Notes: a model not told the origin generated them from the sequence alone. A stretch of 64,000 nucleotides of DNA from DASVTU01 sp036387415 (GCA_036387415.1 DASVTU010000019.1:496001-560000); one strand, 5' to 3'. Counted from the stretch's first letter, positions 42,337 to 51,807 are shown. Numbers and translations: made by a program.

Positions 42337-44616
42337 ATGAGTGGCATTCTCGAATCCCCTGCCCGTTTGAACGAGCCGACGCCGGAACAGGACGCGTCGC
42401 GCGAAGTGGAAGCGCGTCAGTTGACGGTGGCGCTGGCGGGTAATCCGAATGCTGGTAAGACGAGTCTTTTCAATGCTTTGACGGGTTTGCGGCAAAAGGT
42501 CGCCAATTATCCGGGCGTGACCGTGGAACGCAAAGAAGGCGTCTGGACGCTTCAGCCCGAACTCGCGCCCGCGCGTCTCATCGACCTCCCCGGCCTCTAC
42601 AGCCTCGACGCCGCCTCCATCGACGAACAGATTGCCCGCGACGTTTTGACCGGACGCATTGAGCGCATTCCTCTGCCCGATGTGGTCGTCGCCGTGGTTG
42701 ATGCGACCAATCTGGAACGCAATCTCTATCTCGTCATGCAGCTTTTGGAGACGGGACGCCCGCTCGTCGTCGCACTGACGATGATGGACATGTGCGAGCG
42801 CGCGGGGCTAGAGATTGACGTTGTGCAGTTATCAAAAGCTCTGGGCGTGCGCGTCGTGCCCGTGGCGTCGAAGCAGCGTCGCGGCATGGATACGCTGGCC
42901 GAAGCTGTTTTGCAGACGGCCTCGGAGAATCGTCCGACGGGTGCGACGTGGCGACTCTCCGAGAGTGCCGAGCGCGAACTCTCCGCCCTTGCCGCCGTTG
43001 ACACGGACGACCTGCAAGACAAGGGAGACGACGACGCCACACGCCGCGCGCGCGCAATGCGCGAGCTATACGCGGAGGAGTTGCCGTCCGACGATGCGAG
43101 GCGCGATGCGGTGTTAGAGGCGCGTGCGCGGCTCGCCACCAACGCGACGGATTGGTGGCAGGAGCCGCTCCTTGCGCGTTACGATTGGATTGAGCGCGTG
43201 GCGGCGGGCGTCGTCCGGCGGAGCGATGCGGGACAGAGCCAACGCCCTTCCACGACGAGTCTCATCGACCGTTTCGTCACACACAAAATCTTCGGCCCCG
43301 CGATTCTTTTCCTCGTCACGCTCGTTATCTTTCAGACCATCTTTTCATGGGCGTCGCTGCCGATGGATTTGATTGACGCGGGCTTCGGCACGCTCGGCGA
43401 AGCGGTGCGCGCGCGACTCGCGCCGGGGCTTCTGACCGATTTGCTGGTTGACGGCGTTATCGCTGGCGTGGGCGGCGTGTTAGTCTTTTTGCCGCAGATT
43501 CTACTGCTTTTCTTCTTCATCGCGCTTTTGGAAGACAGCGGCTACATGGCGCGTGCGGCGTTTCTGATGGACAGACTGATGCGCGGCGTAGGGCTTCACG
43601 GCAAGGCATTTATGCCGCTCATGAGTAGTTTCGCGTGCGCTATTCCGGGCATCATGGCGACGCGTACGATTGAGAATCCGAAAGACCGTATCGCCACGAT
43701 GATGATTGCGCCTTTCATGAGTTGTTCGGCGCGTCTGCCCGTCTACACGCTGATGATTGCGGCCTTCTTCTCCGGTCAGAAGACGCTCGGCTTCGTCTCT
43801 GTCGGCGCGCTCATCATCATGTCGATGTACCTGCTCGGCATCGTGGTGGCGATTGTGGTGGCGTGGATTTTGAAGCATACGATACTGAAAGCGCCGCCGC
43901 CGCCCCTCGTTCTGGAACTGCCGCCCTATCGTGTGCCTGCGCTCCTGAACATCGTCGAGACGATGCGCGAGCGCGCGTGGCTGTTCCTGAAACGCGCCGG
44001 GACGGTGATTCTCACCATCTCGATTCTGCTGTGGGCGTTGATTACTTTTCCGCGTAGCGAAGCGACGCCCGTGCCGAGCGTGTCGGAGAGCGCAGGCGTG
44101 CAGGCGATGCGCGAGACGGGTGTGGAAGCGCGTGGCGAGAGCGTGCCTGCGACGGATGCCGCGCCGGAGGAAGTGACGAGACGCGGCGAGCAGGTGCGAC
44201 AGAGTTTTGCCGGACGCATGGGACGCCTCATCGAGCCTGCGATTGCGCCGCTCGGCTTCGACTGGAAAATGGGCATCGGCCTCATCGCATCGTTTGCGGC
44301 GCGCGAGACGCTGGTTTCGACGCTGAGCATCGTCTACAACGTCGGCGCTGAAACCGATGAGGCGTCGCCGTCTCTGATTGATGCCGTACGCAACGCCAAA
44401 CGTCCCGACGGAAGCCCCGCGTGGACGCCGCTCGTCGCCGTCTCGATGATGGTCTTCTTCGTGCTCGCGTGTCAGTGTATGTCCACGTTGGCGGTCGTCA
44501 GGCGCGAAACAAACTCATGGCGTTGGCCACTCTTTATGGTCGGCTACATGCTGGTGCTCGCTTATATCGCATCGTTCATCACGTATCAGGGCGGGCGTCT
44601 GTTAGGATTTAGTTAG
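42337..44616 (+). CDS. feoB: Ferrous iron transporter FeoB
   Basis: The product has 759 residues. The N-terminal GTPase has G1 GNPNAGKTS (35-43) and G3 DLPG (83-86). The G4 position, usually NxxD, reads TMMD (148-151). The membrane part starts near 325 and includes LLEDSGYMARAAFLMDRLM, FACAIPGIMATRTI, FMSCSARLPVY and about eight or more helices; a hydrophilic insert of about 60 residues (580-640) splits the last group. It imports Fe(II) across the inner membrane. ATG 42337 (MSGILES) is chosen over ATG 42289, which lies inside the repeat element; its ribosome site is weak, so coupling to feoA is likely. Confidence 0.95.
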   Translation: MSGILESPARLNEPTPEQDASREVEARQLTVALAGNPNAGKTSLFNALTGLRQKVANYPGVTVERKEGVWTLQPELAPARLIDLPGLYSLDAASIDEQIARDVLTGRIERIPLPDVVVAVVDATNLERNLYLVMQLLETGRPLVVALTMMDMCERAGLEIDVVQLSKALGVRVVPVASKQRRGMDTLAEAVLQTASENRPTGATWRLSESAERELSALAAVDTDDLQDKGDDDATRRARAMRELYAEELPSDDARRDAVLEARARLATNATDWWQEPLLARYDWIERVAAGVVRRSDAGQSQRPSTTSLIDRFVTHKIFGPAILFLVTLVIFQTIFSWASLPMDLIDAGFGTLGEAVRARLAPGLLTDLLVDGVIAGVGGVLVFLPQILLLFFFIALLEDSGYMARAAFLMDRLMRGVGLHGKAFMPLMSSFACAIPGIMATRTIENPKDRIATMMIAPFMSCSARLPVYTLMIAAFFSGQKTLGFVSVGALIIMSMYLLGIVVAIVVAWILKHTILKAPPPPLVLELPPYRVPALLNIVETMRERAWLFLKRAGTVILTISILLWALITFPRSEATPVPSVSESAGVQAMRETGVEARGESVPATDAAPEEVTRRGEQVRQSFAGRMGRLIEPAIAPLGFDWKMGIGLIASFAARETLVSTLSIVYNVGAETDEASPSLIDAVRNAKRPDGSPAWTPLVAVSMMVFFVLACQCMSTLAVVRRETNSWRWPLFMVGYMLVLAYIASFITYQGGRLLGFS

Positions 44617-44682
44617 GATTTCGAGTTGGCTACTCCTCGTCGTTGAGACTCGAAGAAGCCAGTTCGTGTTTGAGGCTTGAGA

Positions 44683-44958
44683 ATGTTTGACTGGCAGACA
44701 ATCGCGGTGGCGCTGATTATCGTCGCCGCCTTCGCGTACGTCGCGCGGCGCGCACTCGCGCGTCTCGGCTCGTTTCGCGTGGCGGGCAATGGCAGCAGTA
44801 ATGGCAGCAGCGATGCTTCATGCGCGACGGGTTGCGGCAGTTGCGGCGACGGCGAAAAGAAGACACGCGCGACGATGCCTGCGAAAGTTCTGGTGCAAAT
44901 CGGGCGCGCTGCGACGACGAGCCGCACGCCGCGCCGACAGCAACGCATGCGCGAGTGA
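44683..44958 (+). CDS. FeoB-associated Cys-rich membrane protein
   Basis: This 91-residue protein has one N-terminal membrane helix (WQTIAVALIIVAAFAYVARRALARL) and a Cys motif CATGCGSCG, the layout of small Cys-rich proteins found after feoB in many bacteria. The basic C-terminal third is unlike the short classical members. ATG 44683 has TTGAGGCTTGAG before it. It ends the feo operon, 28 bases before a strong terminator. Confidence 0.8.
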   Translation: MFDWQTIAVALIIVAAFAYVARRALARLGSFRVAGNGSSNGSSDASCATGCGSCGDGEKKTRATMPAKVLVQIGRAATTSRTPRRQQRMRE

Positions 44959-44986
44959 GCGCGGGATAAATTTTGCGGCAACAAAG

Positions 44987-45029
44987 AAAGGGACGCGATG
45001 CGGATGGCAATCGCGTCCCTTTCGTTTTT
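44987..45029 (+). terminator. Rho-independent terminator of the feo operon
   Basis: A 13-bp perfect stem (44987-44999 AAAGGGACGCGAT with 45010-45022) with a 10-base loop and CGTTTTT. Confidence 0.9.
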
Positions 45030-45059
45030 AACTCCCTGTCGATTTTGAGGCGTGAGAAT

Positions 45060-46316
45060 TTACGGCAGGGCTTCGACGTTGACGAGGAAGCGGAACTTGC
45101 CGCCGCTCTGGACGCCCAGAGCGAATTCGACGTTGATGCTCTCGCCGGGAAGAAGTTGACCGTCGCCGGGAATATCAACCGTCACACTGGAATTGAGGCC
45201 GCCGCCGTTGGGCTGCGCGGGCGGAGTCTCAACTCTGGTTCCTTCGACGCCGAAGATAAACTGCCCGTCGGCGGATGAAAGGCCGCCGCCCGCCGATTGG
45301 AGAATACGCATGTCAGCCTGCGCGAGTCCTCCGTGGACGTTGGGGCTATTGAGCGTCGTCATGTCAACGGCGCGGAAGCGGAGGCGCGTGACGGTGGTGC
45401 CAGTGTTGTTGGTGAAGGTGCGACGGATGAAAAGGATGCCGTTAGCGCCGTTGGCGACGGGCGCGGTCGAGCGTTCGCGGTTCGGGTAGGCCGACGAAGA
45501 GACGGTCGGGTCGAGCAGCGAGGCGTTAATGGTCGCGTTGCGCTGGATGGGGCTGTTGCGATTCTCCGGCCCCGGTGCGCCGAGCGTGGATTGGACGCCG
45601 CCATAGTTGCCGCCGTTGGTGGAGACAAAGACGAAATCGCTCGCGTTGTTGTTGGTATCCTGCGGGATGCCGGATTCGAGACGGCGAAAGAAGGCATACT
45701 GGCCGTCGTTTGCGCCGGGCGAAGCGAGCGGCGTCCCTTCACGATAGATGGCGGCGTTGGGTTCGGTTGACGTAGTGAAACCAACGGCGTCGAGACGGTC
45801 GGCGAGCGCGAAGGTGTTAGCCGTGCGAAACAGCGCGATACCGCTGTCGTCGGCAATATCGCCGGAATAGGTTTGGTCGCCCTGTGCATAACCGGAGAGA
45901 CTGTAGGTAAAGGCCGGAGGCACGGGAACCTCGTCGGTGGGGGGGCCGGGGTCATTCGTTAAGAGGTAGTGGCCGCGCGCGGGGATAACTGTGCCATTCG
46001 GAACAAACGCCACAATCTGAATAACCGTGACGTTTTCGTTTGAGCCGGGAGCAAAAGCGGCGATTGCCCAACCGTCGGGATTCGTGACGGTGATGGGCGC
46101 GTTGGTATTGTTATAGAGTTCGATGTACTCATCCATCGAGCCGTCGGTGCCGAGCGCGGCGTTGACGGTCGGGCCGCGAAACCGAAATTCGCTGATGATG
46201 ACATCGCCCGGATTGACTGTTTGCGCGAAAACTTTCGAGGCGGGAGAGGCAGAGAGACTGAGCAAGACGAACGCTGCAAACATCGCCGCGATGCGAAACC
46301 TTACGAGGATACTCAT
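45060..46316 (-). CDS. Secreted lamin-tail-domain protein (paralogue 1)
   Basis: The 418-residue product has a signal peptide (FRIAAMFAAFVLLSLSASPASKVFAQ). A lamin tail domain follows (VIISEFRFRGP, DEYIELYNNTNAPITV, VIPARGHYLLTND). The second half (LGAPGPENRNSPI, GILFIRRTFTNNTGTTVTRLRFRAVDMTT) and the C-terminus GKFRFLVNVEALP closely match the next gene. It is probably a cell-surface or extracellular protein. No protease or nuclease motif is seen. Confidence 0.85.
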   Translation of the reverse strand: MSILVRFRIAAMFAAFVLLSLSASPASKVFAQTVNPGDVIISEFRFRGPTVNAALGTDGSMDEYIELYNNTNAPITVTNPDGWAIAAFAPGSNENVTVIQIVAFVPNGTVIPARGHYLLTNDPGPPTDEVPVPPAFTYSLSGYAQGDQTYSGDIADDSGIALFRTANTFALADRLDAVGFTTSTEPNAAIYREGTPLASPGANDGQYAFFRRLESGIPQDTNNNASDFVFVSTNGGNYGGVQSTLGAPGPENRNSPIQRNATINASLLDPTVSSSAYPNRERSTAPVANGANGILFIRRTFTNNTGTTVTRLRFRAVDMTTLNSPNVHGGLAQADMRILQSAGGGLSSADGQFIFGVEGTRVETPPAQPNGGGLNSSVTVDIPGDGQLLPGESINVEFALGVQSGGKFRFLVNVEALP

Positions 46317-46517
46317 GGCAGACTCCTTGTTTCTGGGAGTTGAAGATAAAACTCCCTTGTTTATTCATACTCCTTTGAGCGGTTATGGGGGCGTTTCAAC
46401 AGTTCCGCCAACAGCCGCGAAAATACATGGCGACTAACTATTTCTCCGTATAACCGCTATTTCTCTCCGCCACAGCCGCACGCGGGCGACTCAGGCAGAC
46501 AAAACAAGGGACAAAGG

Positions 46518-46554
46518 AAACGGGGCGCGTTGCAGATTGCAACGCGCCCCGTTT
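46518..46554 (-). terminator. Terminator after the second lamin-tail gene
   Basis: A 17-bp perfect stem (46518-46534 with 46538-46554) and a 3-base loop; on the minus strand it is followed by CCTTTGTCCC, a weak T run. Its GGGGCGCGTT/AACGCGCCCC arms equal those at 249-277. Confidence 0.75.
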
Positions 46555-46595
46555 CGATGATGCCCGTGCGTCGTCCGCCGACGGGTTTGACGAGC

Positions 46596-48428
46596 CTACG
46601 GCAAGGCTTCGAGGTTGACGAAGAAGCGGAATCTGCCCTGCTGCTGGACGCCGAGACGGAATTGGAGATTGACGCTTGCGGTGTTTGCGAGCGGCGTCGC
46701 CAGTGTGATAGTTCCCGCCGAGAGCGTCGAGTTGTAGCCGCCGCCGTTCGGCTGGTGTTCGGGCGTCGCGGCCTCTTCGAGCGTCGTGCCCTGAACGGTG
46801 GTCGTGCCGCCGCCGCAGGCCGCGCTGATGCTCACGACGACGGATGTCGAGGTGAGTGCGCGAAGGTCTGCCGCGCACTGTGAGCCGGGAGCGCCGCAGA
46901 AATCGTTGGGCGCCGGCGGTAAGCTAAAGACAGCCGCCGGGAAGGTCGTGATGTCTACGATGCGGAACCGTAGACGCGTCACGTTAGCGCCCGTGTTGTT
47001 GGTGAAACGACGACGGATAAAGAGTGACCCGAAAGTATCGTTCGGCTCGGAGGGGTCGTTGGTTAAATCGCGGACGCGGTTGGGCGCAGACGAAGAGGCG
47101 ACGCAGTTGTCGATGTTCGAGGTGGTAATCGAGCCGCCACGCACAATCGGGCTGCTGAGATTCTCCGGCCCCGGCGCCCCGAGTCGCTGCTGGCTCGCTT
47201 CGCTGGAAATCGGCGTGCCGTTGGTGTCTTGGAAGATGAAATCCGCGCGGTTGTCGTTGGTGTCCTGCGGGTAACTACTCGTCGGCCCTCCGGTGAAGCC
47301 GACGGCGTTGAACGAGGTGCAGTTGGAATCGACCGTGCCGGGATTCGTGCCGATGCAGCCGCCGGGCAGACGGCGGAAATAGCTGTAGGCGACCGGGAAA
47401 GCGTTGAGATTGCGGACGCCCGTGCCTTCCTTGTAAAGCGTGTTGGCCTCGGCAGTCGCGCCCACGGCGTCGAGGCGGTTCGCCAACGTGAAGTTCGCAG
47501 GGTTGGCGGTAATAAAGAGTGCGCCGCCCGTGTTGATAGGCCACGCGTCTGTGCCGGAATATGTCGCATCGCAAGTGGCGGTCGTGCCGTTGCCCGCCGG
47601 ATACGAAGCCTGTGAGTAAGCGACCGAGTTGCAGCCTAGATAGTGGCCTCGCGCGGGGATAACCGTGCCGTTCGGGATGGTAAAGAGCGTGGTGCCCGTC
47701 GATTTGGCGAAGGCGAAGCCCGCCGAGCCGTCGAAGGCGTTGACCGTCACGTCTGAATCGGAGTTGTTGTAGATTTCGATGAACTCATCGGAAGGGCCGT
47801 TCGTGCCGTTCCAACGAAACTCGCTGATGATGAGCGGCGTCGCGGGCGGTGCCACCACGTTGTACTGAAACGGTGTCGCGCAACCTGTCGTCGAATCGGT
47901 GCAGGAGAAGCAGCCGCTACACGTCCCCGAATTGGCGAAGACTTCCGGCCCGCCGCCGCTATGCCACGCGCCGATGATGTATTTGACGGTAGTTCCAGCG
48001 GGCTGCGCCGGAATAACCGCCGTGCCCACGTCAACAATCTGACAACTCTGTGTCTGGTCGGAATAGGTGCAGGTATAGGAAGCGGTGGCGACCTGCGTGG
48101 TGCCGAAGGGTGTGCCCATTGAACCCGAAGGATTCGAGCCGTCGGTCGTGTAATAGACTCTCAGTTGGTTGGTGAAGAACTGGAATTCAATCTTGAAGTG
48201 GAGCGTATAGGATTCGGGCGAGTAGATTTGAAAGCCCGCCGCGCCGCTCCGGTCTGTATTCTCTGTGTATCTGCCGCAGGACGAGTCGGTGCCGCTGCTC
48301 GGACACGTCGGCGTGGCGACGAAATTGCCCGTCTGTTCGTGGTAGACGAAATTGGCTGTCGCGAGCGCGCTGGTGGAGACTAGACAGACCAGTACGCCAG
48401 CCGACAGCATTGACCAAAACTTACGCAT
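46596..48428 (-). CDS. Secreted lamin-tail-domain protein (paralogue 2), with extra N-terminal domain
   Basis: The 610-residue product has a signal peptide (MRKFWSMLSAGVLVCLVSTSALA). An N-terminal beta domain with many Cys (CPSSGTDSSCGRYTE, YTCTYSDQTQSCQ, GTCSGCFSCTDSTTGC) likely contains disulfides. The lamin tail domain (LIISEFRWNGTNGPSDEFIEIYNNSDSDVTV, VIPARGHYLGCN) begins near residue 200. The last 200 residues match paralogue 1 (LGAPGPENLSSPI, GSLFIRRRFTNNTGANVTRLRFRIVDITT, RFRFFVNLEALP). Function unknown; extracellular location likely. It is separated from paralogue 1 by 279 bases and a terminator. Confidence 0.85.
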   Translation of the reverse strand: MRKFWSMLSAGVLVCLVSTSALATANFVYHEQTGNFVATPTCPSSGTDSSCGRYTENTDRSGAAGFQIYSPESYTLHFKIEFQFFTNQLRVYYTTDGSNPSGSMGTPFGTTQVATASYTCTYSDQTQSCQIVDVGTAVIPAQPAGTTVKYIIGAWHSGGGPEVFANSGTCSGCFSCTDSTTGCATPFQYNVVAPPATPLIISEFRWNGTNGPSDEFIEIYNNSDSDVTVNAFDGSAGFAFAKSTGTTLFTIPNGTVIPARGHYLGCNSVAYSQASYPAGNGTTATCDATYSGTDAWPINTGGALFITANPANFTLANRLDAVGATAEANTLYKEGTGVRNLNAFPVAYSYFRRLPGGCIGTNPGTVDSNCTSFNAVGFTGGPTSSYPQDTNDNRADFIFQDTNGTPISSEASQQRLGAPGPENLSSPIVRGGSITTSNIDNCVASSSAPNRVRDLTNDPSEPNDTFGSLFIRRRFTNNTGANVTRLRFRIVDITTFPAAVFSLPPAPNDFCGAPGSQCAADLRALTSTSVVVSISAACGGGTTTVQGTTLEEAATPEHQPNGGGYNSTLSAGTITLATPLANTASVNLQFRLGVQQQGRFRFFVNLEALP

Positions 48429-48727
48429 TAAGGTTTCTCCTGTGTTGAGCCATGTGTGGAAATCGAGCGCGGCGCGACGGCAAACGCCGTGCGGCGCTAT
48501 GGAAAGATATGCGAAGTAACGATAGCCGATATTGGGGGAGGAAGGGACAAGACGTGCATTCTACGACAATTCAGAGCCGGCATGCCGGAGCGCGCCGGAC
48601 TGAACAAAACTCCAAAACTTTTGGCTTGCGGAACTTAACATGAGTGACTTTTTTGCGTCAACTTTCGACTCCAAAGGCGCTTGTTGTTCAAAGGCGCGAC
48701 CGGAGAAATCAGTGGAACCGACCACGG
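48429..48727. other. Intergenic region between paralogue 2 and the TonB-C protein gene
   Basis: No gene is supported. It has a 12-base palindrome CCGGCATGCCGG at about 48578-48589 and is otherwise featureless apart from the probable promoter of the lamin-tail gene. Confidence 0.35.
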
Positions 48728-49984
48728 CTACAACGCAAAGTTGAAGCTGATATAACCCGCCACGCGCACGGGCTGCCCTTCAATCAGAGTCGGCCTGAAC
48801 TTCCAGCGCCGCGCCGCATCAGCCGCCGCAGGTTGCAAAAGATTCGGGCCAACCATCCGTTCCACTTTTTCCACCGCGCCCTGCTCGTTAACCACGACAT
48901 GAACCATGACCACGCCGGAGACGCGCAGACTCCTCGCCGTCGCAGGATAGTTCGGACTCACTCTCTGCGTCGCTTTCTCGACCAGCGAGCCGACCGCGAC
49001 GGGCGTGCCGCTCGCGTTCTGCGTCGCGGGGCGGTTCGCGTTGTTGGCGTTGGAAGGATTCTGCTGTGGCGGCGAAGACGAAGCAGTAGAAGCGGGAGCA
49101 GCAGCGGCAGCGTTTCCTGTGTTGGCGTTGGAGCCGTTCGGATTGTTGGTCGCGGCGGGCGCGGAGGTTGCCGGAGCATTGCTGTTGGTTGCGGTGGCGG
49201 GTGGAGTCGTTCTGTTGGCGGAAGCAAGCACAGTCGGGGCAGTAGCGGCGGCAGCGCGATTGGCGGACGCGCGACTCATTTTCGCCGCGCCATTTCCTGA
49301 GCCGACGAGACGTTGGCGTGCTTCGGCCACCTCGCGTTGCCACTGCGTGCGCTCGCGCACGTCGCGCGCCAACGCGAGACGCACGGCAGCCGCATCTTCA
49401 ATCAACGCCGTGGCATCCATGTTCCGCGCGTCTGTGCCGCCGCTGCGAGCGTTCTCGTCGCTGATTTGCCGTGCCTGATCAACCACACGTTCGAGGAGCA
49501 CGCGCAACTGGTCAACGTCGCTACGCGCTTCGGCTGACAGTTCTGCGCTCGCCGGATTGAGTCCGAATTCGCGGTAGCCGTCGAGACGCGAACGCACGCC
49601 GTTAATCAACTGTCCGGCGAGCGTAAAATAGGCGCGCGTCGTGTTATCGTTGTCCTTCGTGCGGGCTTTGAAGTTGCCGTCGAGCAAAGCATCGGCGCGC
49701 GTGTAGTTGCTCTGCTTGATGTAGACGCCCATCAACAGGATGCTCGCCACATCGCGTGCCGCATCGTCGGTCGTCTCGGCGCGCACGGCTTCCAACTCCG
49801 TCGCTGCCGCCGTGAAATTGCCGACCACCGCCAACGACCGCGCACGCTCGATGCGATTCTGAGCCGTCGCCATCTCCGGCGACTGTGCACGCGACGCGAC
49901 GAATGCCGCCGAGACAATCAACGTCAGACACAAAGCCCTTCGCAGGCTTGAGCGCACGTCATTCTGCAATAAAATTCCCTTCAC
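48728..49984 (-). CDS. Exported protein with TonB C-terminal domain
   Basis: The 418-residue product has a signal peptide (VRSSLRRALCLTLIVSAAFVASRAQ), then a helical region with a repeat-like unit (RARSLAVVGNFTAAATELEAVRAE, MGVYIKQSNYTRADALLD). A 90-residue Ala/Asn/Thr/Ser-rich linker leads to a TonB-type domain (VSPNYPATARSLRVSGVVMVHVVVNEQGAVEKVERMVGPNLLQPAAADAARRWKFRPTLIEG-like pattern) at the end. It has no anchor helix other than the signal, so it is a TonB-like adaptor rather than an energy transducer. GTG 49984 is chosen (GGAG 10 bases upstream), with uncertainty. Confidence 0.85.
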   Translation of the reverse strand: MKGILLQNDVRSSLRRALCLTLIVSAAFVASRAQSPEMATAQNRIERARSLAVVGNFTAAATELEAVRAETTDDAARDVASILLMGVYIKQSNYTRADALLDGNFKARTKDNDNTTRAYFTLAGQLINGVRSRLDGYREFGLNPASAELSAEARSDVDQLRVLLERVVDQARQISDENARSGGTDARNMDATALIEDAAAVRLALARDVRERTQWQREVAEARQRLVGSGNGAAKMSRASANRAAAATAPTVLASANRTTPPATATNSNAPATSAPAATNNPNGSNANTGNAAAAAPASTASSSPPQQNPSNANNANRPATQNASGTPVAVGSLVEKATQRVSPNYPATARSLRVSGVVMVHVVVNEQGAVEKVERMVGPNLLQPAAADAARRWKFRPTLIEGQPVRVAGYISFNFAL

Positions 49985-50106
49985 TATTAATGCTCCATTA
50001 TTTCCCCACAAAATCAAACGCGAGCCTTAAAGCTCGCGTGAGGAGTCACCTTTTGTTCAGCCCCTATTATCGCTCCGACACGCGCATCAATCAAGCAATC
50101 ACGGGC

Positions 50107-50284
50107 ATTGCGGAATTCGGATTGGAAAAAGAATTCAGAAGTCAGAAGCCGGAATGAGAACCGAAACGCAGTTGAGACAAGCTTATGAGCTTGTCTACTC
50201 AACCAAGCTTTTCTACTGACTACTGACTACTGGCTCCTCTCTACTGTTTTTCATTCCGCAATCCGAATTCCGCAATCCGTAATC
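50107..50284. repeat. Heptamer-periodic inverted repeat, relative of 12477-12672
   Basis: ATTGCGGAATTCGGATT (50107-50123) is the exact reverse complement of 50260-50276. Words AGAATTC AGAAGTC on the left and ACTACTG ACTACTG on the right show the 7-base period. The middle has GTCTACTCAACCAAGC, matching the first element. It runs into the stop codon of the amidohydrolase gene. Confidence 0.88.
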
Positions 50285-51728
50285 ATTTGAGGCTTTGCCG
50301 GATGCGGTCGCGGAAGAGTTGTGCCTGACGTTTGATTTCGCGTTCGTCGAGCGTGAGCAGGGCGCGGTCGCGCATGACGATGCGACCTTCGATGACGACC
50401 GTTCGCACGTCCGACGCTTTGGTCGCGTAGACGAGATGGGAGACGACGTTATAGATGGGCGTTTGATGGATGTTATCAATATCGACGATGAGCACGTCGG
50501 CGCGTTTGCCGCGTTCGAGCGAGCCGATGTCGCGTTCCATGTGGAGCGCACGCGCACTGCCGAGCGTCGCCATCTCAAGCGCCTGTTGAGCGGTCAGGAC
50601 GCGCGGGTCGCCCGTCGCATGTTTGTGCAATTTGGCCGCTAAATCCATCTCCTCCCACATGTCGAGGTCGTTGTTGGAGGCCGCGCCGTCCGTGCCCAAT
50701 CCGAGCGCGACATCGGCGGCGAGCATCTGCGGGACGGGCGCGGTGCCGGAAGCGAGTTTCATATTCGACGAAGGATTGTGCACCGAGCCGACGCCGAAAC
50801 GTTTGAGGAGCGCAATCTCCGCATCGTTGAGATGGACGGTGTGCGCGGCGACGACGCGTGGATTCAGAAAGTTGATGCGCGCTAGATATTCGACGGGTCG
50901 CGCGCCTTTATCGCGCGAAATGTCTTCAACCTCTTTGCGCGTCTCCGCGACGTGGATAATGATGGGCGCGCCCGTACGCTCGGAGAAGGCGCGGATGTTG
51001 CCAAGATGCTGTTCGGAGACGGTGTAGGGCGCGTGCGGCGCGATGGCCGCCGTGACGAGCGCGTGGCCGCGCCACTTTGCGACGTATCGCTCGGTGTAGG
51101 CCATCGCCTGTTCGTGTGTTTTATTGTCAGCGACGGGAAAGTCAATCACCGTCTCGCCGAGCACGCCGCGCACGCCCGCACGCGCCGTCTCTTCGGCAAT
51201 CACGTCTTCAAAGTAGTACATGTCGGCGTAGGTGGTTGTGCCGCCGCGAATCATCTCAGCGAGTCCGAGTTGCGTGCCGACGCGGACAAACTCTTCGGTG
51301 ACGTTCTTGGCTTCCGCCGGAAAGATGTATTTCGTTAGCCATTCGTTAAGGTCTGTATCGCCGCCGAGGCCGCGAAAGAGCGTCATGGGAATGTGCGTGT
51401 GCGCGTTGATGAGACCGGGCATGACGACGCGACCGCCCGCGTTGATGATTTGGCTCGCAGCGTAGCGACGTTCAATCTCCGACGCACGACCGACCTCCAC
51501 GATGCGCCCGCCGTTGATGGCGACCGCGCCGTCTTCGATGATTCGCCGCGCGCCATCAAGCGTCACGACGGTTCCGCCAGCGATGACGAGTTCGACGCGT
51601 GTTTTATTTCCAACACCACCGCCGCGCACGGCGGGCGTTCGCCTTCGATGTTGCGCTAATGTGGCGGACGGCAGGACGATGAGAGCGACGAAGAGAATGA
51701 CGACGAATGAACGAAAAGTTTTTGGCAT
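50283..51728 (-). CDS. Exported amidohydrolase (MTA/SAH deaminase-like)
   Basis: The product has 481 residues. The metal site is NAHTHIPM (about 108-115), HAPYT, HVAETR, AAHTVHL and LGTDGAASNN, and the family is that of 5-methylthioadenosine/S-adenosylhomocysteine deaminases and related chlorohydrolases. The first 25 residues (MPKTFRSFVVILFVALIVLPSATLAQ) form a typical signal peptide, unusual for that cytoplasmic family; the substrate may therefore be an extracellular purine-like compound. Four direct repeats lie just before the start codon. Confidence 0.85.
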   Translation of the reverse strand: MPKTFRSFVVILFVALIVLPSATLAQHRRRTPAVRGGGVGNKTRVELVIAGGTVVTLDGARRIIEDGAVAINGGRIVEVGRASEIERRYAASQIINAGGRVVMPGLINAHTHIPMTLFRGLGGDTDLNEWLTKYIFPAEAKNVTEEFVRVGTQLGLAEMIRGGTTTYADMYYFEDVIAEETARAGVRGVLGETVIDFPVADNKTHEQAMAYTERYVAKWRGHALVTAAIAPHAPYTVSEQHLGNIRAFSERTGAPIIIHVAETRKEVEDISRDKGARPVEYLARINFLNPRVVAAHTVHLNDAEIALLKRFGVGSVHNPSSNMKLASGTAPVPQMLAADVALGLGTDGAASNNDLDMWEEMDLAAKLHKHATGDPRVLTAQQALEMATLGSARALHMERDIGSLERGKRADVLIVDIDNIHQTPIYNVVSHLVYATKASDVRTVVIEGRIVMRDRALLTLDEREIKRQAQLFRDRIRQSLK

Positions 51729-51791
51729 GTTGAGTAACAGGAGTTTGTCCTGAGTAACGATTCGTCTTGAGTAACAAGATGTCTTGAGTAA
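51729..51791 (-). repeat. Four direct repeats before the amidohydrolase gene
   Basis: On the plus strand TTGAGTAAC-type units begin at 51729, 51747, 51764 and 51781; the last three share GTCTTGAGTAA or GTCCTGAGTAA. Spacing is 17-18 bases. They lie directly upstream of the ATG on the minus strand. Confidence 0.8.
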
Positions 51792-51807
51792 GCGACGATT
51801 TGGAAGT

